A DNA stretch of 24,335 bases from Oscillospiraceae bacterium (GCA_017481325.1 JAFUPG010000011.1:1-24335); one strand, 5' to 3'. Shown: positions 1-7,754, counted from the stretch's first letter. Made by a program: numbers and translations. Notes: generated by a model from the letters alone, not told the origin.

Positions 1-1281
1 ATGGCCGCCGACTCCGCCGTCATGGTCATTGACGGCAGCAAGGGCGTGGAGGCGCAGACCCGGAAGCTGTTCAAGGTCTGTGCCATGCGCCACATCCCCA
101 TTTTCACCTTTGTCAACAAGATGGACCGAGAGGCCAAGGACCCCTTCGACCTCCTGGACGAGGTGGAGCGTGAGCTGGGCATCGAGACCTATGCCGTCAA
201 CTGGCCCATCGGCTGCGGCAAGGAGTTCCAGGGCGTTTACGATCGCCGCAAGAGCCAGATCAACTTTTTCTCCGGCGTCTCCGGCAAGAACCGTGCGGAT
301 CGGCTGGATGTTGCCTTAGAGGACAGCCTGGTGGACGAGCGCATTGGCGAGCGCCGTGCCAACCAGCTCCGTGAGGACGTGGAGCTGCTGGGCGCAGGTC
401 GGGACTTCGACATGGACGAGGTTCGTGCCGGTACTCTAAGCCCCGTGTTCTTCGGCTCTGCCCTGACCAATTTCGGCGTGGAACCTTTCCTGGAGTACTT
501 CCTGGAGATGACCCCCGCCCCCCTGGCACGTACTGCCGATTGCGGCGAAATCGACACTTTTTGCCATGATTTCTCCGCTTTTGTCTTTAAAATCCAGGCA
601 AACATGAACAAAGCCCACCGTGACCGCCTTGCCTTTATGCGCATCTGCTCCGGCAAGTTTGAACGTGAGGAAGAGGTGTTCCACGTTCAGGGCAATAAGA
701 AAATGCGCCTGTCCCAGCCTCAGCAGCTCATGGCACAGGAGCGTGAGATCGTGGACGAGGCCTATGCCGGCGACATTATCGGCGTTTTCGACCCCGGCAT
801 TTTCTCCATCGGCGATACCATCTGTGTCCCCGGCAAGAAGTTTAAATTCGCCGGTATTCCCACCTTTGCCCCGGAGCATTTCAGCCGTGTCAGCCCCAAG
901 GACACCATGAAGCGCAAGCAGTTCATCAAGGGTACCGAGCAGATCGCCCAGGAGGGCGCCATCCAGATCTTTAAGGTGCCCAATACCGGTATGGAAGAGG
1001 TCATTGTGGGTGTTGTGGGCACCTTGCAGTTTGATGTGTTCCGCCACCGCATGCTGGGCGAGTACGGCGTGGAGCTGCGCATGGAGGGTCTGCCCTACGA
1101 GGTCCTGCGCTTTATCACCAAGAGCCCCGTGGACGAGAAGGATCTGAACCTCAGCTCCGACGTGGAGCTGCTGGAGGACTACCGTGGCCACAAGCTGCTG
1201 GTCTTCTCCAGCTACTGGGCCATCGATTTCACCCTCCGCAGAAATCCCGGCCTGGAGCTCTCCGAAACTCTGGATGCCTGA
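1..1281 (+). CDS. prfC: Peptide chain release factor 3 (RF3), 5'-truncated by the window edge
   Basis: RF3 is the cytoplasmic translational GTPase that releases RF1/RF2 from the ribosome after termination. The visible 426 residues start inside the G domain: MAADSAVMVIDGSKGVE is the segment after the G3 motif, and NKMDRE at about residues 40-45 is the G4 NKxD guanine-specificity motif. The WPIGCGKEFQGVYD stretch and the later domain II/III sequence are characteristic of RF3 rather than EF-G. RF3 is usually about 530 residues, so roughly 100 N-terminal residues, including the P-loop, lie before base 1. The ATG at base 1 is therefore internal and not a start. The reading frame is intact to the TGA at 1279-1281. 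A hairpin terminator follows within 7 bases and is shared with the convergent gene on the other strand. Confidence 0.95.
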   Translation: MAADSAVMVIDGSKGVEAQTRKLFKVCAMRHIPIFTFVNKMDREAKDPFDLLDEVERELGIETYAVNWPIGCGKEFQGVYDRRKSQINFFSGVSGKNRADRLDVALEDSLVDERIGERRANQLREDVELLGAGRDFDMDEVRAGTLSPVFFGSALTNFGVEPFLEYFLEMTPAPLARTADCGEIDTFCHDFSAFVFKIQANMNKAHRDRLAFMRICSGKFEREEEVFHVQGNKKMRLSQPQQLMAQEREIVDEAYAGDIIGVFDPGIFSIGDTICVPGKKFKFAGIPTFAPEHFSRVSPKDTMKRKQFIKGTEQIAQEGAIQIFKVPNTGMEEVIVGVVGTLQFDVFRHRMLGEYGVELRMEGLPYEVLRFITKSPVDEKDLNLSSDVELLEDYRGHKLLVFSSYWAIDFTLRRNPGLELSETLDA

Positions 1282-1287
1282 TCAATT

Positions 1288-1327
1288 AAACAGCGGCTGC
1301 AAAACAGAAGTTTTGCAGCCGCTGTTT
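1288..1327. terminator. Bidirectional rho-independent terminator between prfC and the convergent peptidase-GNAT gene
   Basis: A perfect 17-bp stem (1288-1304 with 1311-1327) encloses a 6-base loop. It has an A tract on one side and a T tract on the other, so it can end transcription from both strands. It sits 7 bases after the prfC stop and just after the stop of the minus-strand gene. Confidence 0.9.
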
Positions 1328-1329
1328 CT

Positions 1330-2364
1330 TTACTTCAAAGCCCGTTCGTAAAGAGCAAAGACCGGGATCTCGGGGTGGTTGCGTTCCAGATCCTCGGTGC
1401 CGGCATAGGTGAAGCCCAGCTTTTCGTAAAGGCGGATGGCAGGCAAATTCTCCGGCACAACGTCCATGCGCAGAGCCCGGTAGCCACGATTTCCTCCCTC
1501 TAAAATGGCATGGTTCACCATGGCCTTGCCCACGTTCCGCCCCCGAGCCTCCGGCGACACCGCCAGCGTGTGGATCACGCCGAACTCCTCCGGCGCCAGT
1601 TCCTGCTTCCACTGCCCCTTTTCATAGGCGCCCTTGGGGTCCTGATTGAAAATATAGGCGCCCAGCAGTTCTCCCTTTTCCTCGCAGAGGTACTGCTCCC
1701 CCTTTTCGATGGCGGATGCAATGCTGTCCCGGCAGGGATAAATGCCGTACTCCCACTTGGGGTAGTTCACCGTCTGCTGCAGGTGGAGCACTGTGCGGTC
1801 ATAGAGCGCCGTCAGGGCATCCAGATCCTCCATGGTGGCCTTGCGGACGGTTTTCCCGGGCAGATAGAGGGCGCAGATCAGCTTGGGCGTGTCGTACAGC
1901 TCTTCAATAGAGTGATAGCGGTAGATTTTGGAGCGGTTGGAAAAGCGATTATACACCGCCAGATGATCCCCCTCCCAGGTGCCGCAGATCAGATGAGCGC
2001 CCTTGAGTGGATTGGGCAGATCCCAGCGCTTGAAACGGCGGTTCCAATGGAGCAGAACGGCCACGCCGCCCTCTTTCAGATGCTGCTCCACCTGGTTTGC
2101 TTCACGGAGCCAGAGCACCTCCAGCCCCTGTTTGCGGAAAAAGCGCCGCAGCTCAAAGGCGCTGGTGCCCCGGAACCGGGGTTTCCAGAAACGGTGGAAG
2201 TGCTTTCGGATCTCGAAGAAATCCATGGGTCTGTTGAGAATCCCCAGGGCATTATAGGCTGCCAGCAGACCGCAGCCGTTTTGTTTCACCCGGCGCCAGC
2301 CATAGCGCACCTCTTTGTGGATGCACAGCCCCTGCCCATTGAGGGTATGAAATTTTATGTTCAC
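1330..2364 (-). CDS. C39-like cysteine peptidase domain fused to a GNAT N-acetyltransferase
   Basis: The protein has 344 residues in two parts. Residues about 20-165 resemble a papain-fold C39-like peptidase: KQNGCGLLAAYNAL supplies an oxyanion-hole Gln28 and a nucleophile-like Cys31, GAHLICG supplies His123, and Asn139 could be the third catalytic residue. Residues about 172-344 are a GNAT acetyltransferase. Its acetyl-CoA loop lies in HTLAVSPEARGRNVGKAM, and the C-terminal NLPAIRLYEKLGF is typical of the fold. The start is GTG with AGGAGGT seven bases upstream. A likely promoter is TTGCTT-17-TAAAAT at 2417-2389. The gene stands alone between its own promoter and the shared terminator. The GNAT assignment is secure; the peptidase assignment rests on motif spacing, and the substrate is unknown. 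Confidence 0.8.
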   Translation of the reverse strand: MNIKFHTLNGQGLCIHKEVRYGWRRVKQNGCGLLAAYNALGILNRPMDFFEIRKHFHRFWKPRFRGTSAFELRRFFRKQGLEVLWLREANQVEQHLKEGGVAVLLHWNRRFKRWDLPNPLKGAHLICGTWEGDHLAVYNRFSNRSKIYRYHSIEELYDTPKLICALYLPGKTVRKATMEDLDALTALYDRTVLHLQQTVNYPKWEYGIYPCRDSIASAIEKGEQYLCEEKGELLGAYIFNQDPKGAYEKGQWKQELAPEEFGVIHTLAVSPEARGRNVGKAMVNHAILEGGNRGYRALRMDVVPENLPAIRLYEKLGFTYAGTEDLERNHPEIPVFALYERALK

Positions 2365-2388
2365 AGCCGCACCTCCTTTTTTCTATTC

Positions 2389-2417
2389 ATTTTACCACCG
2401 CCCGAGCCAAAAAGCAA
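2389..2417 (-). promoter_or_regulatory. Putative promoter of the peptidase-GNAT gene
   Basis: Read on the minus strand: TTGCTT (2417-2412), 17-base spacer, TAAAAT (2394-2389) preceded by TGG (extended -10). It lies 25 bases before the GTG start. Confidence 0.5.
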
Positions 2418-2482
2418 CAGACAGATGTGATTGCCCTGGTAGGGGCGCACCGGGCAGGTGAATGACGAATGATGAATGATGA

Positions 2483-2535
2483 AGGTATGGGCTCCAACCA
2501 TGGGAATTAAAATAAAGTCAAATAGATGTTTATCG
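2483..2535 (+). repeat. Direct repeat, copy 1
   Basis: This segment starts GGTATGGGCTCC and ends AGTCAAATAGATGTTTATCG. It is repeated 91 bases downstream at 2574-2625; the last 20 bases are identical and the rest differ at scattered positions. Confidence 0.8.
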
Positions 2536-2573
2536 GTGAGACTAAGGGCTAATAACTAAGAGCTAATAACTGA

Positions 2574-2625
2574 GGTATCGGCTCCGCCGATGGAATTTGA
2601 AATTGAGTCAAATAGATGTTTATCG
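2574..2625 (+). repeat. Direct repeat, copy 2
   Basis: Second copy of the element at 2483-2535, starting GGTATCGGCTCC and ending in the same 20 bases, AGTCAAATAGATGTTTATCG. The two copies are separated by a TAAG/AGCTAATAA-type block. Confidence 0.8.
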
Positions 2626-2652
2626 AACTGTTTGCCGCACCTCGATAGACTT

Positions 2653-2683
2653 CGTAGGGGCGATTATCAATCGCCCGTGGCAC
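2653..2683 (+). repeat. Dispersed inverted repeat, left copy
   Basis: These 31 bases (beginning CGTAGGGGCGATTATC) recur as the reverse complement at 3470-3500 with one mismatch. The element has its own small inverted repeat, CGATT-AT-CAATCG. Confidence 0.85.
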
Positions 2684-2750
2684 CGCCGAAAAAAGTACCA
2701 TCCATCGATACTACGGTACAAACTTACAACTTTGCTCCACTGCGTGGGGC

Positions 2751-2780
2751 GTTCCTTTCTTGCTTCGCCAAGAAAGGAAC
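2751..2780. repeat. Perfect 12-bp hairpin, part of a larger palindromic element to about 2880
   Basis: GTTCCTTTCTTG (2751-2762) pairs perfectly with CAAGAAAGGAAC (2769-2780) around the loop CTTCGC. Immediately downstream CTTGGGGGAGGCG (2793-2805) is matched by CGCCCTCCCCCAAG (2865-2878) with a one-base bulge. The 130-base segment could therefore fold into two adjacent structures. There is no T tract, so it is not a standard terminator. Confidence 0.75.
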
Positions 2781-3015
2781 CAAAGAAGGCGACTTGGGGG
2801 AGGCGCTCAGATTGTGCTGTGGTAAAACTTCTACGTTTCGACACTACCCCCGACAGCCCAAATTCGCCCTCCCCCAAGACCCCCTCCCCTGCTTCGCAAA
2901 GTCGTAATATTGCACAAATCGAATTATCAACTGTTCGACAAAATTTCTGTTTACCGAACTGTTTACTTCCGACCAAAACCTCATTGCCAATAGATGTACA
3001 GGCTACCGAAAAGTC

Positions 3016-3149
3016 ATGTCATTGCGAGGAGGGCGTAAGCCCGACGTGGAAATCTGTTCTCTAAATGTTCCGAATATATGGGAATTTGGTGCAAAACGGA
3101 GGTTTTAAGAATACAGATTGCCACGTCGCTACGCTCCTCGCAATGACAT
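3016..3149. mobile_element. MITE-like element with ~40-base terminal inverted repeats
   Basis: The left arm (3016-3057, starting ATGTCATTGCGAGGAG) and right arm (3113-3149, ending CTCCTCGCAATGACAT) are imperfect inverted repeats around a 55-base AT-rich centre. The arms differ mainly in a short internal insert, where the left arm has GGGCGTAAGCCC. There is no open frame inside. Size, terminal symmetry and lack of coding capacity suit a non-autonomous MITE-like repeat. No clear target duplication was seen. Confidence 0.65.
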
Positions 3150-3469
3150 TGCGTGATTTGAAGCCTTACTCATAGCCCGAAATCCTTCCTGATACGGGCG
3201 GCTTTGGCTGCGGTAAACTGCTCGACAAATTTCTGTTTGACGGGCTAAATATTCAAAATCCGTGCCGCAGGCACACCTCAGTTTTTAGTCCTTAGCTCTT
3301 AGTTGTTAGCTCCTAAACAGAACGACACATTTCTGTTTGACTTACTGCGAACAGGCTGTATTTTGCCCTAATGGGTAATGTTAAGTTCCTTTGTGCTAAA
3401 TATGCACGGTTTACATAATTATATTATGGTAAATTTGCCGAGCAACTGTGGGTGCATTGCCTGTCAGCA

Positions 3470-3500
3470 GTGCCACAGGCGATTGATAATCGCCCCTACG
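3470..3500 (-). repeat. Dispersed inverted repeat, right copy
   Basis: Reverse-complement partner of 2653-2683, with one mismatch in 31 bases. Confidence 0.85.
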
Positions 3501-3654
3501 GCTTCTAACGATGGCTCGGTTGGCTTCGGCGCGCCTGGTAGTTGCGCCCTACGGTGGTAATTGGTAGTGCATCCAACAGTTCGGCAATTTTCTGTTTACC
3601 GGTTTGCCAGCCGTTATGATGCAAATTATTAACAATATTTGAGAGGAAGCCTCC

Positions 3655-3681
3655 TTGACAGGGGGGTGATTTTGCTATACT
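3655..3681 (+). promoter_or_regulatory. Promoter of the lipoprotein gene
   Basis: Consensus TTGACA at 3655-3660 and TATACT at 3676-3681 with a TGC extended -10. The spacer is short at 15 bases, which the extended -10 may compensate. The start codon lies 31 bases after the -10. Confidence 0.65.
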
Positions 3682-3712
3682 ATATTTGTAAAACATATAT
3701 GGAGGTGCTGTT

Positions 3713-4300
3713 GTGAATAAGAAGATTTTGTGCTGCTTACTTGTTGCGCTCAGTGTGCTTATGTTGTTTTCGGCCTGTGGCAGATCGGAAGAGCCGGAGG
3801 GAGCATCTCAAAACGTAAATGAAGGCGGAAATTCGACGATGCCCTATATCTCGACCCTATATGAGGACGGTTCCTACACCTTTGCAGACAGCAAGGGAAA
3901 TATCCTCTATTCGTCCCCGTTTCAGAAGTATCGGCCCCGGGAGCTTCAGGTTTCTGACCATGTTTATCAAATCACCTTCTCTTCCGGCCCGAGCCTTTCC
4001 CTTCGATACTCCTTTTTCTACGATGCAGAAAAAGAAGTGATTTCCGAGATTTACGATTATGTGTTGGGCTCTGACGGGGAGTATGTTGTCTGCGCCAGCT
4101 ATCAGCGAGGATGGGATCAAATCGTGGTCTCTGACATCTTTGACTCCGATGCCTACAGCAAGACCTGCGTTCTCCTCAATACCTCTACGCACGTGGATTT
4201 TGCCACCGGCTGCGAATTCCGGGACGATGGCAGCGCCGAGGTCACCTATCTGGTGGGAGAGGATTATGAGGAAGCGACCCTGACCGTGGAAATTCCATAA
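3713..4300 (+). CDS. Small predicted lipoprotein of unknown function
   Basis: The protein has 195 residues. The N-terminus (MNKKILCCLLVALSVLML) is a lipoprotein signal peptide ending in FSAC, so cleavage before Cys22 and lipid anchoring to the outer face of the cytoplasmic membrane are expected; Phe at -3 is less usual than Leu. After a Ser/Glu-rich linker (residues 23-43), the mature part is beta-rich, with many Tyr/Ser/Asp residues and no transmembrane segment. I do not recognise its family. The start is GTG with GGAGGTG upstream, chosen because the signal peptide begins directly there. The gene has its own promoter and a terminator 16 bases after its stop, so it is monocistronic. Confidence 0.8.
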   Translation: MNKKILCCLLVALSVLMLFSACGRSEEPEGASQNVNEGGNSTMPYISTLYEDGSYTFADSKGNILYSSPFQKYRPRELQVSDHVYQITFSSGPSLSLRYSFFYDAEKEVISEIYDYVLGSDGEYVVCASYQRGWDQIVVSDIFDSDAYSKTCVLLNTSTHVDFATGCEFRDDGSAEVTYLVGEDYEEATLTVEIP

Positions 4301-4315
4301 ATCTACATAAAACAG

Positions 4316-4349
4316 AAGCAGCGCTGCGAATCACCGCAGCGCTGCTTTT
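4316..4349. terminator. Bidirectional terminator between the lipoprotein gene and the end of the VOR operon
   Basis: A 13-bp stem (4316-4328 with 4335-4347) encloses a 6-base loop, AATCAC. A T-rich tract follows on the plus strand and an A-rich flank lies before it. It ends the lipoprotein transcript and probably also the long minus-strand operon, whose last stop codon is 8 bases away. Confidence 0.85.
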
Positions 4350-4357
4350 GTATATTC

Positions 4358-5389
4358 TTACTTGTAGATGATGGACTCGGCGTAGCGGGTGGCGATGATG
4401 CCTTCGGGCTCGCCGGTCTTCTTGGACTCGGAGAGGATGTGCTCGATGGAGTTGTAGATATTGTCCACCTTGGCCAGAACGGCTTCCTTGTTGTAGGGGC
4501 CGTCTACCTCGGCTGCCGCGTTGATCACGCCGCCGCCATTGATGACGAAGTCGGGAGCGTAGTAGATGCCACGGGCCTTCAGTGCCAGACCGGAAGCATC
4601 GTCCAGGATCTGGTTGTTGGAGCCGCCGGCAACGGCCTTGCACTTCAGCATGGGGATGGTCTTGGGGTTCAGGATGGCACCCATGGCATTGGGGGAGAAG
4701 ATGTCGCATTCCTGGCTGTAGATCTCCTCGGTGGGGACGATGATGGCGCCGAATTCGTCGGCGGCACGCTCTGCGGCGGCCTTGTTGCTGCGGTTGGCAA
4801 CGATCAGCTTGGCACCGGACTCATGGAGCAGACGGCAGAGGTCGTAGCCAACCTTGCCCAGACCCTGGACAGCGATGGTCAGACCTTCCAGAGAGTCCGC
4901 ATCCAGAGCGACCTTGGCGGTAGCCTTGATGCCCTGCCACACGCCACGGGCGGTGAAGGGGGAGGGGTCGCCGCTGTTCTGGGGCAGACCGCAGATGTGC
5001 TTGGTCTTGCGGAGCATGACCAGAGCATCGTCGCAGGTGGTGTTTACGTCCTCGGCGGTGATGTAGTCGCCACCCAGATTGTTGACCGCCTCACCGAAGG
5101 CTTCGAACATGGCCTCGGTCTTCTGGGAGGGATCGGCAATGATGACACCCTTGCCGCCACCATGGGGCAGGCCGGCAACAGCGTTCTTGTGGGACATGCC
5201 ACGGCTCAGACGGAGGACATCGAAGAGAGCATCGTCAAAGGATGCATAGGGGAACAGACGGCAACCGCCGATGGCGGGGCCCAGGTTGGTGTTGTGCACG
5301 GCGATGATGGCCTTCAGACCGGCCTTCTCGTTGTTGATGAAGAGAACCTTCTCGTGGCGATAGTTTACCATTTCAGTCATAGCGTTCAT
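4358..5389 (-). CDS. Branched-chain amino acid dehydrogenase (leucine dehydrogenase family), predicted NADP(H)-preferring
   Basis: This is a 343-residue Glu/Leu/Phe/Val dehydrogenase, interconverting branched 2-oxoacids plus ammonia with the amino acids. MSHKNAVAGLPHGGGKGVI supplies the two family lysines (Lys68, Lys80). TAEDV supplies Asp114, and NSGDPSPFTARGVWQGIK is close to leucine dehydrogenase rather than glutamate dehydrogenase. The Rossmann motif GLGKVG is at 176-181. At the end of beta-2 the sequence is VANRS (residues 197-201), where NAD-dependent leucine dehydrogenases have Asp-Ile-Asn. Loss of the Asp and gain of Arg suggests NADP(H). The start ATG has GGAGGT seven bases upstream. 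It is the last gene of the VOR operon, 18 bases after the gamma subunit, so 2-oxoacids made or used by VOR are its probable substrates. Confidence 0.9.
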   Translation of the reverse strand: MNAMTEMVNYRHEKVLFINNEKAGLKAIIAVHNTNLGPAIGGCRLFPYASFDDALFDVLRLSRGMSHKNAVAGLPHGGGKGVIIADPSQKTEAMFEAFGEAVNNLGGDYITAEDVNTTCDDALVMLRKTKHICGLPQNSGDPSPFTARGVWQGIKATAKVALDADSLEGLTIAVQGLGKVGYDLCRLLHESGAKLIVANRSNKAAAERAADEFGAIIVPTEEIYSQECDIFSPNAMGAILNPKTIPMLKCKAVAGGSNNQILDDASGLALKARGIYYAPDFVINGGGVINAAAEVDGPYNKEAVLAKVDNIYNSIEHILSESKKTGEPEGIIATRYAESIIYK

Positions 5390-5407
5390 TAGATTTACCT
5401 CCGTTAA

Positions 5408-5944
5408 TTATTTGTATTCCTTGCCCATTTGCAGCGCCTTAGCATTCAGCTCTACCAGGGCGGCCTTACTGGGGGGAACCAGTTTGTTGATAACTGCATC
5501 TGTACCTTCAAAGGACAATTCCGGTGTGTTTTCCAGCAGACTGCCCAGGAGGATCATGTTGGCCAGGGTGGGGATCCCGGCATCGTTTGCCATCTTGGTG
5601 GCAGGGACATAGTGGACGGTGACATCAGTGCGCTTTACCTGACGGGCGATTAGGGTGGAGTCCACGAAGATCTTGCCGCCGGGGGCAACGGCATCCTCAA
5701 ATTTGTCCAGGGAGGGCAGATTCATGACCATCAGTACCTCGGGGTGGGAGATGATGGGAGAGCCCACGGGGGAGTCGGAGAGGATCACGCTGCAGTTGGC
5801 GGTGCCGCCACGCATCTCGGGGCCGTAGGAGGGGAGCCAGGAAACCTGCCGGTCTTCCAAAAGACCCTTGTATGCCAGGAACTTGCCTGCAAAGAGGATA
5901 CCCTGGCCGCCGAAGCCGGCAATGACGATCTGTAAGCTGTTCAT
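5408..5944 (-). CDS. 2-oxoacid:ferredoxin oxidoreductase, gamma subunit (VOR/KOR type)
   Basis: This 178-residue subunit matches the gamma (catalytic-domain) family: VIAGFGGQGILFAGKFLA at the N-terminus, SYGPEMRGGTANCSVILSD in the middle and NMILLGSLLE further on are the conserved segments. It packs against the alpha and beta subunits in the cytoplasmic enzyme. I chose the ATG at 5944, which overlaps the beta-subunit stop as TGATG and has GGAGGG at a good distance. A GTG one codon earlier is too close to that ribosome site. It lies between beta and the amino acid dehydrogenase in one transcript. Subunit naming varies between organisms, so no symbol is given. Confidence 0.92.
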   Translation of the reverse strand: MNSLQIVIAGFGGQGILFAGKFLAYKGLLEDRQVSWLPSYGPEMRGGTANCSVILSDSPVGSPIISHPEVLMVMNLPSLDKFEDAVAPGGKIFVDSTLIARQVKRTDVTVHYVPATKMANDAGIPTLANMILLGSLLENTPELSFEGTDAVINKLVPPSKAALVELNAKALQMGKEYK

Positions 5945-6696
5945 CACTTGCCCTCCTTTGCACTGCGGTCTTTGTAAACGCCCAGAGGATAGTAGGGGAT
6001 CATCTTCTCATCGATCCACTCCAGTGCCTTCTGGGGTGTCATGCCCCAGTTGGTGGGGCAGGCGGAGACGACTTCCACCAGAGAGAAGCCCTTGCCCTGT
6101 ACCTGGTTCTCAAAGGCCTTGCGGATGGCCTTCTTGGCGGCGTTGACGTTCTTTACATTGTTGACCGCCACTCTGGCCAGATATTCGGGGCCTTCCAGCT
6201 GGGACAGCATCTCGCAGATCTTCACGGGGTAGCCGCAGTGGTTCACATCTCTGCCGTAGGGAGAGGTCTGTGTGATCTGACCGGGCAGAGAGGTGGGAGC
6301 CATCTGGCCGCCGGTCATGCCGTAGATGGCATTGTTGACGAAGATCACGGTGATATTTTCATTACGGGTGGCGGCGTGGACAGTTTCTGCCATGCCGATG
6401 GAGGCCAGGTCGCCGTCGCCCTGATAGGTAAAGACGATGTTCTCGGGGAGGGCACGCTTCAGGCCGGTGGCCACAGCGGGGGCTCTGCCGTGAGCGGCTT
6501 CCACCATGTCGCAGGAGAAATAATCATAGGCCATAACGGCGCAGCCCACAGGGGCGACACCTACGGTGCGGCCTTCAATGCCCAGATCGTCAATGGCCTC
6601 CGCCACCAGACGGTGGATAATGCCGTGGGTACAGCCGGGGCAGTAGTGCAGCGGCACATCGGTCAGGGCATGGGGTTTCTGGAATTTGATACTCAT
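5944..6696 (-). CDS. 2-oxoacid:ferredoxin oxidoreductase, beta subunit (thiamine diphosphate binding)
   Basis: This 250-residue subunit carries the thiamine diphosphate site: GDGDLASIGMAE followed about 20 residues later by NNAIYGMTGGQ is the GDG...NN motif. YCPGCTHGIIHRL near the N-terminus is also typical of KorB/VorA-type beta chains. It decarboxylates (or, in reverse, carboxylates) a 2-oxoacid/acyl-CoA pair together with alpha, gamma and the ferredoxin-like delta subunit. The ATG overlaps the alpha-subunit stop by four bases (ATGA), showing translational coupling. The motif alone does not separate branched-chain from 2-oxoglutarate or aromatic specificity; the neighbouring dehydrogenase and T-boxes favour branched-chain. 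Confidence 0.93.
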   Translation of the reverse strand: MSIKFQKPHALTDVPLHYCPGCTHGIIHRLVAEAIDDLGIEGRTVGVAPVGCAVMAYDYFSCDMVEAAHGRAPAVATGLKRALPENIVFTYQGDGDLASIGMAETVHAATRNENITVIFVNNAIYGMTGGQMAPTSLPGQITQTSPYGRDVNHCGYPVKICEMLSQLEGPEYLARVAVNNVKNVNAAKKAIRKAFENQVQGKGFSLVEVVSACPTNWGMTPQKALEWIDEKMIPYYPLGVYKDRSAKEGK

Positions 6697-7754
6697 TTGG
6701 CACCTCCTGCAAGCTCTCTCAGATGGGAAAGCACCTGCTCGGGAGAGGGGATCATGCCGCCCACACGGTTACACAGGGTCACAGGCTTCTTGCAGCCGGT
6801 GGCGAGTTTGACGTCTTCGATCATCTGACCCATGCTCAGCTCCACGCTGACGAAGGCCTTGACCTTGTCGGCGGCCTCGGCAAAGGGTTTGACAGGGAAG
6901 GGCCACAGGGTGATGGGACGGATCATGCCCACCTTGATGCCCTCGGCACGGGCGGCCAACACGGCATTCTTGGAAACACGGGCGGCAATGCCAAAGGCAG
7001 CCACGCAGTACTCCGCATCCTCCATCAGGAAGGACTCGTACATGGTCTCCTTCTCTTCGATGATCTTATAGCGCTCATAGCGCTCAAAATTGGTGCGCTC
7101 CAGCACCTCGGGGCTTAAGTACAGGGAGTTGACGATATTATGCTTACGCTGCAGGCCGGTGCCGGTGGTGGCCCAGGGCTTCTCCACGATCTTGGGGGTG
7201 TAGTTGCCCATGACCACAGGCTCCATCATCTGACCCATGGTGCCGTCCGCCAGGATCATGGCAGGCATACGGTACTCGTCGGCCAGATCGAAGGCCTTTA
7301 CGGTGAGGTCGGCCATTTCCTGCACACCGGAGGGAGCCAGGACGATCACATGGTAGTCGCCATGACCGCAGCCACGGGTGGCCTGGAAATAATCCGACTG
7401 GGAGGGCTGAATGCCGCCCAGGCCGGGGCCGCCACGCTGCACATTGACGATAAATGCAGGCAGATCTGCGCCTGCCAGATAGCTGATGCCTTCGGCCTTC
7501 AGGGAAATGCCGGGGCTGGAGGAGGAGGTCATGACACGCTTGCCTGCGGCAGCCACGCCATAGACCATATTGATGGCGGCAATCTCACTTTCCGCCTGGA
7601 GGAAGATGCCACCGATCTTGGGCATACGCTTTGCCATGTAAGCGGCGACCTCCGTCTGGGGGGTAATGGGATAGCCGAAGTAGTGGCGGCAGCCTGCCTG
7701 AATGGCGGCTTCGGCCAGGGCTTCGTTGCCCTTCATCAGAACTTTTTCTGCCAT
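6693..7754 (-). CDS. vorB: 2-oxoacid:ferredoxin oxidoreductase, alpha subunit (VorB-like)
   Basis: This 353-residue subunit has the pyrimidine-binding domain of the enzyme. FGYPITPQTEVA near residues 26-37, ESEIAAINMVYGVAAAG and VNVQRGGPGLGG are the conserved alpha-chain segments, and the C-terminal half contains the domain II transketolase-like fold. Length and sequence fit VorB (3-methyl-2-oxobutanoate:ferredoxin oxidoreductase) better than the longer fused KorA or pyruvate enzymes. It lies 15 bases after the delta subunit and overlaps beta by four bases. Substrate class is inferred from context. In the proposed salvage direction it would use reduced ferredoxin and CO2 to make 2-oxoisovalerate or 3-methyl-2-oxovalerate from the acyl-CoA. 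Confidence 0.9.
   Translation of the reverse strand: MAEKVLMKGNEALAEAAIQAGCRHYFGYPITPQTEVAAYMAKRMPKIGGIFLQAESEIAAINMVYGVAAAGKRVMTSSSSPGISLKAEGISYLAGADLPAFIVNVQRGGPGLGGIQPSQSDYFQATRGCGHGDYHVIVLAPSGVQEMADLTVKAFDLADEYRMPAMILADGTMGQMMEPVVMGNYTPKIVEKPWATTGTGLQRKHNIVNSLYLSPEVLERTNFERYERYKIIEEKETMYESFLMEDAEYCVAAFGIAARVSKNAVLAARAEGIKVGMIRPITLWPFPVKPFAEAADKVKAFVSVELSMGQMIEDVKLATGCKKPVTLCNRVGGMIPSPEQVLSHLRELAGGAK

Larger units (their letters stand above)
2933..3602 (+). repeat. Four dispersed copies of a ~22-base motif
   Basis: The motif GTTCGACAAATTTCTGTTTA (approximate consensus) occurs at about 2933-2956, 3220-3243, 3321-3341 and 3579-3602, all in the same orientation. The copies differ at a few bases each. 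Spacing is irregular (78-287 bases between copies), so this is not a CRISPR array. Confidence 0.7.
2431..3650. other. 1.2 kb gene-poor region built of decayed repeats
   Basis: No open frame here has a ribosome site together with a recognisable protein. The stretch is composed of short repeats: a direct repeat pair, an inverted pair 800 bases apart, a 12-bp perfect hairpin, a MITE-like inverted repeat and four copies of a 22-base motif. A TAAG/AGCTAATAA-type block at 2541-2573 is partly matched in inverted orientation at 3282-3316. The open frames at about 2590-3064 run straight through these repeats and are probably not genes. Confidence 0.7.

Noticed and set aside
2590..3064. Two overlapping plus-strand open frames of 105 and 155 codons
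   Set aside because: They cross several palindromic repeats, have no recognisable domain and have no convincing ribosome site.
2933..3602. Possible CRISPR array
   Set aside because: The four motif copies are irregularly spaced and diverged, with no leader or cas gene in the window.
5945..5947. GTG start for the VOR gamma subunit
   Set aside because: It is only about three bases from the ribosome site; the next codon, ATG at 5944, has better spacing and a TGATG overlap.
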